Below, in pieces: positions 54,004-64,000 of a stretch of 64,000 bases of DNA (position 1 is its first letter; every line of letters starts with the position of its first letter). The notes below the pieces were generated by a model. It saw nothing but the letters and a program-made list of their open reading frames with translations, had not been told where the DNA came from and searched no databases. This DNA is from Limnephilus marmoratus. Its lineage: Eukaryota > Arthropoda > Insecta > Trichoptera > Limnephilidae. The position numbers and the translations under genes were made by a program. The stretch spans positions 24,564,710 to 24,628,709 of the forward strand of contig OU862910.1 in the NCBI GenBank assembly GCA_917880885.1. The letters are read 5' to 3'.

Positions 54004-54369
54004 CTGGCAAGTGTTTTTGGGCTTGACATATTTCAGCATAATGCATGTGTGGCGAATGATATGCTGAAATAGGCCCAGCCACGAAAGTGTAGTGCGCACA
54101 TATCGTGGTCCGACAGAGGCATAAATATTCTTAGATTGCTACTTAGAAAATTTACGGTTAAAATTTAAATAAAAATAAAATATTTTTTAATTTATTTAGT
54201 TTTATGGAACACCGGCACACCGTAACTTTTTTTAGATTTTTCGATTTTGTAAGGATAAATTGTTTGTAGAAGACTTTCTTTTTGAACTGAATATATGTTT
54301 TTATCTTTACTGTCAGGTAAACATTTCAATTTTTACCTAATTGGGTTTTGGATAAGGATTTGGTTTAAA

Positions 54370-54630
54370 TTTGGGAGACGGGTATGGGTACCGCCGCCCC
54401 GGAAACCATTTATTGGATAACCAACACCTCTGCCATAGGTCACTCCAAGTGGTTCGCTACGTTTAGTGACTTAGCCGGGGTGCCCGTATTCATTGAGGTG
54501 AGGTTTGTCCAGATCTTAGTGGCGGATGCGCTTGCTCATCTTCAGCGTGGCGGGCCGGATCGAGAGGCCTTTCCAGCCGGACTCTCTTGACCGATCGCCT
54601 TGCACCGCAGTTGGAGGGATGAATTCATCA
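54370..54630 (+). repeat. dispersed repeat A, copy 6
   Basis: GGGTACCGCCGCCCCGGAAA, TTTATTGGATAACCAACACC, then GCGGGCCGGATCGAGAGG; truncated before the 3' hairpin. Confidence 0.6.
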
Positions 54631-54755
54631 CCATCTACTTTTGGCATGTTACCAATAAAATATTTGTGAAACGACTTGAAGAAGTGGGAAAATAAGAAAA
54701 ATAAGTAAATCGACCTGATATATGACTCATCAAAACAAGGCTAACTTTAATGGTT

Positions 54756-55554
54756 TAATAGGCCACTTGCATGGATTTCATAACGACTTGGAAAAAATCG
54801 ACTGGATAGATTTTTTACTAAGATTACGAAAATGTCAGTAAACTTTTTTAGAAAAATATAGTTTTTTTTTTATTTTTAAATAAATAAATCCATTATTTGG
54901 GCCCGTGACGTCACTGCATAAAAATTTCCCGTCTCCAAAAATGTTCCTATTAATTTTGTAAAATTCCACACTAATTTATTTTTGAATTTGAAATTTAACG
55001 TTCACTAGATTTATTGTTTGTTCTCGGCGAACTTATCATTTGTTTTGACTTTTTGACGGATGTTATGAAGAGAACCCCGTTCATTTTACGCTGTCTACAT
55101 GTTCTACCGTTATAATGGTAGTGGTGCTGATTTTAATAAAATCAAATTTTATAATATTCTTATTATTATTATAATTTACAAGTACAAGTATATTACATTG
55201 GATTTAGTAATATAGACGTTGAATATTATAATGATTTATGATCAATAAGATGGATCGAGGGAAAAATATTTATGAGATGTAATATTTTTGGTATGCCTCG
55301 TTATTCTCCAGTGCCTTTTCTTGTGGAAAACGTTATTTTTTTAAATGATATTCGGCCATGTAATTATTGTTTTTTCGCACCTATAAAATTATGTCCCGTC
55401 TTTCCGGTTTATAAAAAATGGTATGATTTTTCGGATTGAAATTTTCAAAAAATCGCCAGGGTTTCAAAAATACGACTAAAAAAAAATACAGAATGTCTAC
55501 GAATATTTACCTAAACCGGAATTTTTTTTTAAATGTGATGCAAGTGGCCTATTA
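54756..55554. mobile_element. 799-bp element with 17-bp inverted ends
   Basis: TAATAGGCCACTTGCAT (54756-54772) and its exact reverse complement (55538-55554). Superfamily and target duplication unclear. No transposase remains. Confidence 0.6.
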
Positions 55555-55559
55555 GGGAG

Positions 55560-56910
55560 ATGACATTATTTTTAATGTGAAACTTTTTTAAAACTAATGC
55601 ATTATTTATTTTTATTTTCGAATACAAAATTTTATTTTAGGTTCGTAAGCATCACGTGTCTCACAGCAACTACTGCCTTAATCCCTCAGATCTCTGGAAT
55701 ATTCTGTCAGAAAGGCTGAAAACTTCCTCTTTGCAGTAAGATCCAAACATATGAAATCTTTCCGAACGTATCCGAAAACTAAACATTATTTTGGAGAGGA
55801 GATGAAATACGCTTTCAAATATTACTATTAGAAATATCACATAGTGTTTTTAATATATTTTAATTTTGAATGCAAACATAAAAAAGCTTTTAAAATGTCT
55901 CACCTTACGTTTTTCCTAACTGAAATTACTGACGATTTTTTTCATTTCGAAAAAATAGTATCTAATTATTAAAAAATTCTCGATGTTTCAATGATTTTTC
56001 TCAAATTATAGAGACAACGAAGCAATGGCAAACGGCGCGAAACGCTATTTGGGTTGCTTCATTCCTTTCCCGTAATTCATGGTTCGGTTCGCGAAAAAAC
56101 CTACGTATTTATATGCAGCCTTACACCACCGCTTAGATCACGTTTTTCATCATGACACTAAGGAAAGTATAACGATTTCTTTGAAACCTACGTGAGCTGT
56201 TCCCAAAAGCGAACAAACCAATCTAAGTAATTTTGAAATGTAAAAAAGAAATTTTGTGTAATATATAGTTTTCTAAAACAACAACATTCTGCATTCCACC
56301 GCACGGAAACAGTAAGATAAGTCGATCTTTTGCGGTGTGAAAGACACTCACCAATCTCTCACCTGTCGGTGGGGTGGTGGCAGGAGGTGGCTGGGGGTGG
56401 AGAGAGGCTGTAGGTAGCGGGGGGGGGGGGTGGAGGGTAACCCCAAAACATCCGCTAAAAGGAATGTCACGAGGTTGTCAGCCTGTAAACGGACATAACC
56501 GATGCAAGAGGCATTCACCACCTGCTGTAACTCGGAATTCCGATATCAAAATGAATTGTTACATTTATGAAAATATTCTATTTCAATGTCAAAATAAAAC
56601 ATTTAAGATTTTTTTCAGAAAGTGAAGAATTTTCAGTATTTTTTTGTAACTCATAATAAGTGGTCCATTTATTGATCATTCGTAATGTAATGACTCATTC
56701 ATTCAGTACCCCACTGCAAAACTAGGTTGTCCCAAAGGCATATTAGTTTTATAGCTCCAAAAATGTATAATTTACTTTGTACAACCTTTAAAGAGAACGT
56801 ATGTCAAAATCTTCAATCTTATAAAAAATATACCAAAATTTGGCTAAAAAACACTGAAACAGATATTTTTTTCTTATAAGTTTAAATAAAGCCGTTAAGT
56901 ATATATAAAT
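55560..56910. other. no gene recognised
   Basis: AT-rich with a G-rich patch at 56370-56440 (a run of ten or more G). The Gly/Trp-rich frame across it is low complexity. Confidence 0.35.
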
Positions 56911-56915
56911 ATATA

Positions 56916-57528
56916 TTTTTTTTTATTGGTGCCCTTTTTTACTCATTTAAAGTACGCTCTAGCGTGTTTAAATCGCACTTTATGGAACGCGCGTTTTTTA
57001 AAGTTACCATGGCAACATCAACAAATCAACAAAATGTGAAGTCTAAATGTCAACTTTTAACTATAAATCTGACAGGAATATTTTAAACGTCAAATAAAAC
57101 ATTACAAATGTTTCAAAAATTTTATTCAAAGTTTACATTCTTTTTTACATCGTTTACATTCTAATTATTTAAATGGATGTGAAAAGAGCAGTTCGTATTA
57201 ACACAATAACTAGTAAAAACTATGATGTCAACTATTAATCTTATGTGACAGATTGCAAATTAATGTTTGTGTTTTTCATTTCCATGACAACAAGATATTG
57301 TGATGTCACATCACGAATTCATTAATAGTTCTTATTTCCAAATTTTTAATAATAATATCAATATTTATGTTTTCAAAGTGTACCAATAAAGAAAAATAGC
57401 GTAAAGTATTCGTGGATAACTGGTCTTTAAAACACTTGCTTTATTTCGAGCACTCGGCTACGCCATCGTGCTCGAAAAATCGCGCGTGTTTTAAAGACCT
57501 GTTTATCCACTTATATTTTAATATACTA
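56916..57528 (-). mobile_element. Crypton-like element, copy 3 (internally deleted, non-autonomous)
   Basis: Both ends and the palindrome are intact, but about 1 kb carrying almost the whole recombinase gene is missing. The join is GCAGTTCGTATTA followed by ACACAATAACTAG, i.e. from just before the 3' end of the gene to its first codons. Sequence is close to copy 1 on both sides. Could be moved in trans by an intact copy. Confidence 0.85.
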
Positions 57529-57535
57529 TTTTTTT

Positions 57536-57670
57536 TAAATTATTTATTAACCAAGATAAGCACAAATACATTTTTTTGTTTTTTTTTCTACTGTTTGAAG
57601 TATAATACATATTTTTTGTTTTTGGTAAACACCACCTCACTAGGCTGAGCCTGTTCCGAGGTGGCATATC
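57536..57670 (-). repeat. LINE 3' end with covarying hairpin
   Basis: Plus strand ACCACCTC-ACTAGG-CTGAG-CCTGTTCC-GAGGTGG (57631-57664). Same core as 19430-19466 with a different outer stem. A reversed tail TTATTTATTAACC lies at 57541. Confidence 0.6.
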
Positions 57671-57899
57671 TATCATTAGACAGCTTTTAGAGAAGATTTA
57701 TAATATTGTTTGCTATTTTTTGTTTTTTTATGTTTTTAAATTGCACTTGTAACATCTATTCTTACAAAACTTACAAATACAATAATAACAGTGCAGACTG
57801 TTATTATGCTGTAGTTTTTAAATGCATTTATTCAGTTACTTTTTTTAAATCCCTGATTCATGTATTCTTAAAATATTCACTATAACCATAGAAATAAAA

Positions 57900-58115
57900 A
57901 TAAAAGTAAAAAATCAATATTATAACCACGCACAGGCATTGCCTTTGTGGGATTTTTTGTTCATACATTTATTATATTAAGCTTTTTTATATACCTACTT
58001 TTCATTATTTCATGTATCTATTATATTATTATGTAAATTTTTATTTTATTATGTAAATATTTATTTTATTTTTTATCTATTATGTAAAATTTTCAATAAA
58101 AAATAAAAAAATTTT
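57900..58115 (+). repeat. LINE 3' UTR and tail
   Basis: CACAGGCATTGCCTTTGTGG can fold as a hairpin, followed by AT-rich sequence ending AATAAAAAATAAAAAAATTT. Related to 6306 (-). Confidence 0.45.
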
Positions 58116-58266
58116 AACTCAGTGATAGACTAGTTACAGCGTCATAGGACACAGATATACATGACAATTAGGAATGCTTACCAACCCGACCGGAAAACTA
58201 ACACACGATATGATTTTATATTTTCACGGCAAAAGTATTTTCAAAAGTATTTATTTTTGGGGTGCT

Positions 58267-58390
58267 ATGCCGTGTTGCGCTCCCTCCTTCTTTAGCGAAC
58301 GATACGGCGATTCACACGTCTGCCCTGATGATGGAAACTGTACCGCGGCCGGAAACTTTGCCTAAAAAAGGAGGTAGCGCAACACGGCAT
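58267..58390 (+). repeat. 15-bp-arm inverted repeat enclosing a hammerhead-like core
   Basis: ATGCCGTGTTGCGCT (58267-58281) and AGCGCAACACGGCAT (58376-58390). Inside are CTGATGA (58325-58331) and GGAAAC (GAAA at 58352-58355). Stem II is decayed, so activity is unlikely. Sister copies: 5228-5275 (-) and 60302-60352 (-). Confidence 0.55.
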
Positions 58391-58516
58391 GACACTTCAA
58401 AAATAAATAACAATAAAAGCTATTATTCTATTTGGTTCCATGACAACTCAACAAAGTGGCATTTAAACACCTTTTTTAAAAGTCATTCAAAAGTGATGAA
58501 ATATTTTTGAAGTGAA

Positions 58517-58980
58517 AACTTTTTTAGCACCGTTTGATTTGAATCTCGACGAAACGAAAAATAACCACACTAAAGAGACAAACACATACATCTACAGGAT
58601 TTGGCCTGCGAGAGAATGAGATGGTATAATCGGTCTCCTCTGTGTGCGATGCTTTGTAGCCTATCGGTATCCTCTTTGTGGGGTGCTTCGAGGCCTCCCC
58701 ATTCTTGTCTACTTTAGTTTTCTGAAGGTTTCATTTCTACCGCGTGTGAATCGCACACTCCGTTTTTGAATTTTTGAACTTCTTTAGCACTGTTGTGGTT
58801 TGAAACTCGATAAAACGAAAAAGCGACACTTAAAAGAGACAAGCACGTATGATTTAGCCTGCAAGAAAATGAGATAGAATAATCGGTCTCCTCTTTGTGC
58901 GGTGCTTCTTAACCTCCCCACTCTTGTCTCCTTTAGTTTTCCGAAGGTTTCACTTCTACCGAATGAATTGCACACTTGTG
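58517..58980. repeat. two-unit tandem repeat, about 240 bp
   Basis: TTTTTTAGCACCGTTTGATT, AAATGAGAT/AGAATGAGATGG, ATAATCGGTCTCCTCT, CTTTAGTTTTCTGAAGGTTT recur in order from about 58775 (CTTTAGCACTGTTGTGGTTT, ATAATCGGTCTCCTCTTTGT, TTTAGTTTTCCGAAGGTTTC). Diverged; non-coding. Confidence 0.65.
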
Positions 58981-58984
58981 AGTT

Positions 58985-60275
58985 TTTTTTAAGTAACCCC
59001 TGACCTAACCTAATTGAACGTCACTAATTTAATTAAGTTTTTGTTGAACACTAATTATTACCTTTCAAAGGAGTGATGAAGTTTTACATTGTTAAGTTGT
59101 CCGGTCACAATTTTATATACCTCTGATATTGAATGGTATTTATGTTGTGAGAGTGAATTGTTATATTTGTGTAAAAAATGATTGGCGAAGGACCTTGATT
59201 TTGTGTTACTATCACTGCTTAAAAATGATAAAAATACATGTTGCATAGAAAGGAGAGGACTCACCGGAAAAGGATAAGAACTTGTAGGCTGGCAATGCAC
59301 TTGTATACTTCCTTTCCCATCCAATAGGAACAAAACAGTAATAGGCGTGAGGTTCGTTTATTTTATAATACACGGCGGAGTTGTTTTAATGGCGATTGAC
59401 CGAGAGCGGAAGCACAAAATGGCTATATGCGGCGGGAGTTTATTGCAGACTGAGTAAGATTGGCGGGTAGGCAAATAGGGATGGGTAGGAAAAGAAACTT
59501 GCAACAATATTAATACCAATTCCAAGCACTGACAGTATGTATGCGTGCTATGTAGGTGTGTGTATGTGTATGGGCGTAACCAGATATCCATAACTAATTT
59601 CCTTCAATACTACTCGATAATGGCTTGGAGTGATAAAAAAAATGATAAAACCATTTCTAAATTATTGCACAAGAAGTACTCTCCCTTAAAACAGTCTTAA
59701 GTATCAGCACCTCGTAAAGCTTGATTTTTGTTGGACGTACAACATGTTTTCCATAATTACACGCATTATTAACAACATGGCAAGCTCACTATTTAAAAAA
59801 ACTTTTTATAACAATGACAAGAGCTTCTGAACGATAATTTTGCTATGCATGCACCAACAATATACATTTTTTATGTAACTTTGTTTACGTGTTGTGAATA
59901 CGAAAACATGCTTAATATTATGCACTTTACTGTATTCTCTTACATTAAGTACAGTTTTCTGAAAATGAAATTGTTTCAGTAGATTGTTCGCATTAAAACA
60001 CGTGACCTCAGGGATAATGGGCATCATGAACAATTATTCGATGACCTCTTGACCCCGAAACCTCAGAATAGATGCAAGCAATGGAAATGCATTAAGAAAC
60101 TGACGTTTATGTATATTTTACACCAGATTACGGATGCCATAATTTCGTTAGCATCATTTTCATTAGTAAAATACGTCTTGTTTCATCGATCAAAAGCTAA
60201 AAATGAATATTATAAAAAATATGAATATTATAAAAAACAATGTTGTTTAAAATAACATAGGAACAAAAGTGTGAT
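58985..60275. other. no gene recognised
   Basis: Several short frames (for example 59058-59333 minus) without identifiable motifs. No repeat shared with the window was found. Confidence 0.3.
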
Positions 60276-60279
60276 TGAT

Positions 60280-60445
60280 TATGCCGTGTTGTGCAAAGCT
60301 CTTTCTCTAGCCAACGTTTCGGATAGCATTGCACTGTATATCATCAGGACAGGTGTGTTATAATAACTGATAAAGAAAAATAATTAATTTAACCGAGTGT
60401 AACTATCTTAAATGTTGGCTAAAGAAGGACACAGCGCAACATTTT
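60280..60445 (-). repeat. hammerhead-like repeat of the CGAAACGTTGGC type
   Basis: Minus strand: CTGATGA (60347-60341), GAAA (60320-60317), CGTTGGCTAG. GTTGGCTAAAGAAGGACACA near 60414 repeats the flank in direct order on the plus strand, giving an inverted arrangement like 58267-58390. Confidence 0.5.
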
Positions 60446-60934
60446 TTATTTTTTTATTTATTAATTTTATTTCAGTAATTTGTACATTTAAGTTTACAAA
60501 TTTCTAATTAATTATAATATTTCATATTGCAAACTAAATTTTATGTAGCTCCTACAATACTTCTTGAACTTTCCAATTGCTGTGGACTTTAATGTTTCTG
60601 GTAGCTTGTTATATAACTTCATCCCTTTGTACAGTAAACTGTTCTGCGTATTCGCCTTGTCCTTTTTTTGAAGCCTGATTTCTTTGCACGTCCTTGTGTT
60701 ATGTCTGTGAATGTCCTTGTTGAATATAATTTTATTTGAAAAGTATTTTGTTAAAATGTTGTTAATTATTTTATGTATAAATATCATCGTATTCATGGTC
60801 AGCATCTGTTTCACGGTTAGCCAATTCAGTCCCTTTAACATTTTGTTTACTTTTGAAAATCTATTTCGCCGTAGAATTATCCTCATTGCCCTGTTTTGGA
60901 GAATTTGAAACACAATATACCAAAAATAAATCAC
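60446..60934 (-). pseudogene. LINE C-terminal remnant
   Basis: 140 codons open to a stop at 60512: ILQNRAMRIILRRNRFSKVN, LNWLTVKQMLTMNTMIFIHK, NTRTCKEIRLQKKDK, LYNKLPETLKSTAIGKFKK. This is the post-RT tail of a non-LTR retrotransposon. The 3' UTR ends in an AT-rich tail at about 60446. RT domain absent. Confidence 0.8.
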
Positions 60935-61250
60935 GGTATCACCGTAAAGTAATCACAAAAACATCTGATGTTTTTAACAATTCTGAGAGTTATGCCGCTA
61001 ATGGGTGGGAAAGCGGTAAAGATATTATATACATCATGATTTATTCCCATGTTATTTTTGATGCCTGTAAGATTTTCGGAATAATGGGATTGCCATATGC
61101 TTGGTTCTCACCTTACCGAGTCTGTGATATATTTCATAGAACAAAAGTTGATGTCGATTCAACTTTTTCGTGTATGTAGAGGAGGTGGGATCCCAGATAC
61201 AGTTTAATGGGTTCCGGGAGACCGGTACTCTTATATGTACTCTCTTTTAT
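60935..61250. other. no gene recognised
   Basis: A plus frame (60853-61179) reads NNSESYAANGWESGKDI; I cannot assign it. Could be a weak exon or chance. Confidence 0.25.
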
Positions 61251-61257
61251 GAAAGGA

Positions 61258-61400
61258 ATGATAAATTTATTTATTTATAAGTACATGTTACATAATTAAT
61301 ACATTTACTTGAGAAGATACATTAGGTCACCATTCACCATACTAGGCAGCTGCCTGTTTGATGGTGACCAACAAATTATATAACAATTAAAAAAAAGTTT
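61258..61400 (-). repeat. LINE 3' end with covarying hairpin
   Basis: Plus strand GGTCACCAT (61325-61333) pairs with ATGGTGACC (61361-61369), enclosing ACTAGGCAGCTGCCTGTTTG. A reversed AAATAAAT tail is at 61262-61277. Confidence 0.6.
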
Positions 61401-61439
61401 CACTTATAAACAATTTTCCTTTCGAGGACCGTGCAATTA

Positions 61440-61690
61440 TTACTTAAGTAAAGTTTTGGATATATAGAACATGTTCAAAACAAATTTATAAAATATCTTA
61501 CCTTCAAATTCAAAATATCTTTGATATTTGATGAATCCACGTTTCAAACTTTGCAACAAAGGCGAGCAATAGCTGATTTAACATTTTAACACAAAATTTT
61601 AAGTAATAACATCGATTGTACCGAATTTATTTCCCTAATTAATTTTTACATACCCTTAAGACATGCACGCCTCACAGAACTATTAATTAC
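61440..61690 (+). pseudogene. LINE C-terminal remnant
   Basis: Broken frame reads YIEHVQNKFIKYLTFKF, LQQRRAIADLTF, a stop, then KILSNNIDCTEFISLINFYI and LRHARLTELL, parallel to the C-terminal tail of the ORF at 27854. Confidence 0.65.
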
Positions 61691-61789
61691 AAAACAAATG
61701 CCGCAACTAATTCGCCATCAGTTCCCTCCAAAAACTTAAATCCAGTCCTCTTCTTCATCCCGATGATCACTTTGTATGTCTTATTCGAG

Positions 61790-62485
61790 TACTGATAACC
61801 TCCATTCAAAGCTCTGGAAAAACTGTCACTCTGATTTGGATTCCTGGTCATGTTGGCATAGTGGGTAACGATGTTGCCGATTCCTTGGCAAAACAAGGAG
61901 CTCCTAACCCTACCGTTACCCTCGTAAACCATATTCCCCTATCTGATATTTTTTCCATCATCAAAGATAGATCCCGCAATGTTTGGACGGAGTGTTGGAA
62001 CATTGCTAGTCAATCCAAGGGTGCCCGCTATGCCTCAATACAAAGGACTATCCCATCAAAACCGTGGTTTCAAAAATTCCCCCATTTTTCCAAAAAAGAA
62101 ATTTCCTTACTTATTCGAATGAGAATCGGACATTGTTCCTTTCCTTCTCACCTTTTCAAAATTCTTGTGCTTGACTCCCCAGATTGTACTTCTGTGGTCT
62201 TCCGTGGTGATTGTACTTATGTGGGAACTTTAGATCACACATTTTTTATTGTCCCTCTCCAAATAAATATCCTCTCTTCTATCAAGCGTTATCAAAAATT
62301 GCCTCTCCTCCATTCAACATCTCATCTCTTCTAAGTCTGAACTCTACTCCAATCTTCCATAAAATTCTGAAATTTGCCCATTTAAATAAAATTAATATAT
62401 AAATTCACCTTTCCTTTCTCTGTAATTATAAATGATGGCCTATAACACCCTTGAAGGGTGAAAGCCAGAAATAATTGAAAAAAAA
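61790..62485 (+). pseudogene. I/R1-group LINE: RNase H domain and tail
   Basis: TVTLIWIPGHVGIVGNDVAD and SLAKQGAPNPTV are the C-terminal RNase H motif (WIPGH-GI-GN--AD--A). After it comes NVWTECWNIASQSKGARYA and LLIRMRIGHCSFPSHLF. The reading frame breaks upstream near 61765 and downstream near 62260. The 3' end has the perfect hairpin CACCCTTGAAGGGTG (62449-62463) and an A run at 62479. Confidence 0.8.
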
Positions 62486-62489
62486 ACCG

Positions 62490-63210
62490 CACCCGTACGT
62501 TCAATAATATTTGCTTAAGCTCTAACATCGACATTTTCTTCGATTCACTGCCCAAATTTAAAAAGAGCATCAAGTCAATAATTTAAACTGTTCAATGCGT
62601 ATACATATCCCTTCACACATCACCACTTTTCACATCTACAAACATACTCACACATACACACACCTATACACTACGCACATCATCCGGTAATTACTATATA
62701 TACGTACCATAAATAAGACACTACAAAGAAACATGTCATAGGTACCCACCATGAAATATTACTGAATATTTGTAAATTGACTGATCAATGTAACCAATAT
62801 ATTATTTGTTTCTATTTAAATAAGTAAATGAAGTTACTCTTGCATCTGTAGGTACTTTATTATATTAAACGTTCTGTTCGGTGTCACCATACTGTCTGCT
62901 GGCCAATGTAGGTACGATGACCAGTGTACGGACAGAGCGGAGGGGTATCTCTGACGTCGCGCGGTGGAGCCACCGGTACGGGGCATCACCGACAAACGAC
63001 GTAAATACAACCTGAATTATACTGCACAGGGCAATAAGCTCATTGGAGCATATTTCAACATTCACGCCACACTTCAGTACCTACTTTCACGATAGGGCAA
63101 TGGCGTACAGCGAACATTATAAGACAATATAATTTCTTCTTCAAATACAGCGAATTTATTTTGTGGCACCATTTTAATTCAAAATTAAAAAATTTCTTTG
63201 TTTTAACCTC
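62490..63210. other. no gene recognised
   Basis: CA-rich patch at 62630-62670; a CpG-richer stretch at 62930-63000 with a 66-codon minus frame of no known motif. Confidence 0.3.
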
Positions 63211-63212
63211 TT

Positions 63213-63270
63213 TTTAAACGACTTCAAAAAGGAGGAGGTTCTCAATTCGATTGTATTTTTTTTTTAATGT
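63213..63270. repeat. common interspersed motif AAACGACTTCAAAAAGGAGG
   Basis: This stretch, continuing AGGTTCTCAATTCGATTG and a T run, is one I recognise as frequent in arthropod genomes, probably a repeat end. Single occurrence here. Confidence 0.35.
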
Positions 63271-63643
63271 CTATAAAACCTACATGTTTTGAGAGCGATG
63301 CTCTCTTCCATAACAATAAACTTAACGGAGTCAATGGAAAGGCAGGAGTTGGAAGAGGGGAAGGAGGATAAAATTGCGGGCACAATTTACAAAGGGAAGA
63401 GGTTCAATAGTAATTTTAAAATATTTTCGGATTATTTATAGTTTTTAGCTTTGCATTTTCGCTCTTTCTAATTACTAATATTTTCAACTTGTAATGTTCT
63501 TTCTAGCCCACAATGTAAAGGATTACAACGTAAGTTCTTTGATTGTTGTATTGTGAATTATAATGGGAACAAATACTGATAGTAGCGTCTGTTTACAGGT
63601 GCTCTCTGATTAGGTCTGGGGACGGTTAGCCGACCGGCTGATT

Positions 63644-63692
63644 ACTCCGCTCGTTCGGAAACGCTCGGCGCCGCCCGACCATCTCCGAACGA
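63644..63692. repeat. GC-rich inverted repeat
   Basis: CGCTCGTTCGGA and TCCGAACGAGCG are exact reverse complements separated by about 25 GC-rich bases (GCTCGGCGCCGCCCGACC). It stands out from AT-rich flanks; role unknown. 63700-64000 holds nothing recognised. Confidence 0.6.
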
Positions 63693-64000
63693 GCGCGGTC
63701 TTTCGTGTACTACTTTCATACACTACATAACTGAACGCCATTAAAATTACTGACATTGACCGTCAAATAATAAATTTTAGTGACGCATCAATTTCATTCG
63801 GATTTGAAATCACTAACAACGCTATAGAAGTTTCACTTAAAAAATCAACGAGAAATAATACAAGGATATTTTATATTTTTTAGAATGAACTTCAAATTAT
63901 TACGCCAATGGACCAATGCCTGTGTATGGTGTATGGTGCTTGTCTGTACGGCGTATGAAGTACACCCCGTTACTAGTTTCCAGTTAGGGTGTCGAGTTAT

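Noticed and set aside
1..64000. LTR retrotransposon or endogenous virus
   Set aside because: No gag, protease, integrase or envelope-like frames and no LTR pair were found; all RT remnants are of the non-LTR type and the one Penelope-like piece lacks its RT.

Overview
This window is eukaryotic, repeat-dense, AT-rich DNA, most likely from an arthropod and probably an insect; the species cannot be named from it. The reasons are LINE remnants with insect-type reverse transcriptases, tRNA-derived SINEs, hAT, piggyBac and mariner remnants, a Penelope-like tail, and no bacterial operon or ribosome-binding-site pattern. I found no convincing intact host gene. Almost everything recognisable is a mobile element or its debris, often nested.

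Layout. 1-12.4 kb: a broken gene of an unknown multicopy family (1-565), SINEs, a LINE tail split by a SINE that itself carries a hAT MITE (4.9-5.9 kb), further LINE tails and an RTE tail (11.7-12.2 kb). 12.4-14.0 kb: Crypton-like element copy 1 with an intact 357-aa tyrosine recombinase. 14.2-16.5 kb: a mariner N-terminal remnant and a frameshifted LINE. 18-25 kb: tRNA-like sequences, a decayed hammerhead-like motif, a piggyBac remnant (20.3-21.1 kb) and a SINE family with a nested hAT MITE. 26.0-31.4 kb: a degenerate AAGCTT minisatellite containing a TTAA-flanked DNA element, which contains a LINE with long ORF1 and ORF2. 31.4-37.1 kb: SINEs, another TTAA element, hammerhead-ribozyme-like motifs and a Penelope-like 3' end. 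37.6-39.6 kb: clustered CGAGGAC motifs. 40.2-43.9 kb: a three-level nest (hAT, then LINE, then another hAT). 43.9-45.5 kb: a LINE split by the TTAA element. 48.0-49.6 kb: Crypton copy 2, broken. 50.1-53.1 kb: an 879-codon open LINE with FAND in place of FADD. 54-57.5 kb: palindromes, an element with 17-bp inverted ends, and Crypton copy 3 as an internally deleted derivative. 57.5-64 kb: LINE 3' ends, an RNase H LINE tail and hammerhead-like repeats.

The most interesting signals are: (1) a Crypton family present as an intact, a broken and a deleted copy, all with the same subterminal palindrome; (2) hammerhead-ribozyme-like cores in several dispersed repeats, one directly downstream of a Penelope-like ORF tail; (3) a LINE 3'-terminal hairpin whose outer stem changes by compensating bases while an ACTAGG/CCTGT core is kept; (4) a canonical -1 slippery heptamer joining ORF1 to ORF2 of the 27-31 kb LINE. 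Gene functions are read from motifs; coordinates of repeat edges are accurate to a few bases only where a target-site duplication is given.
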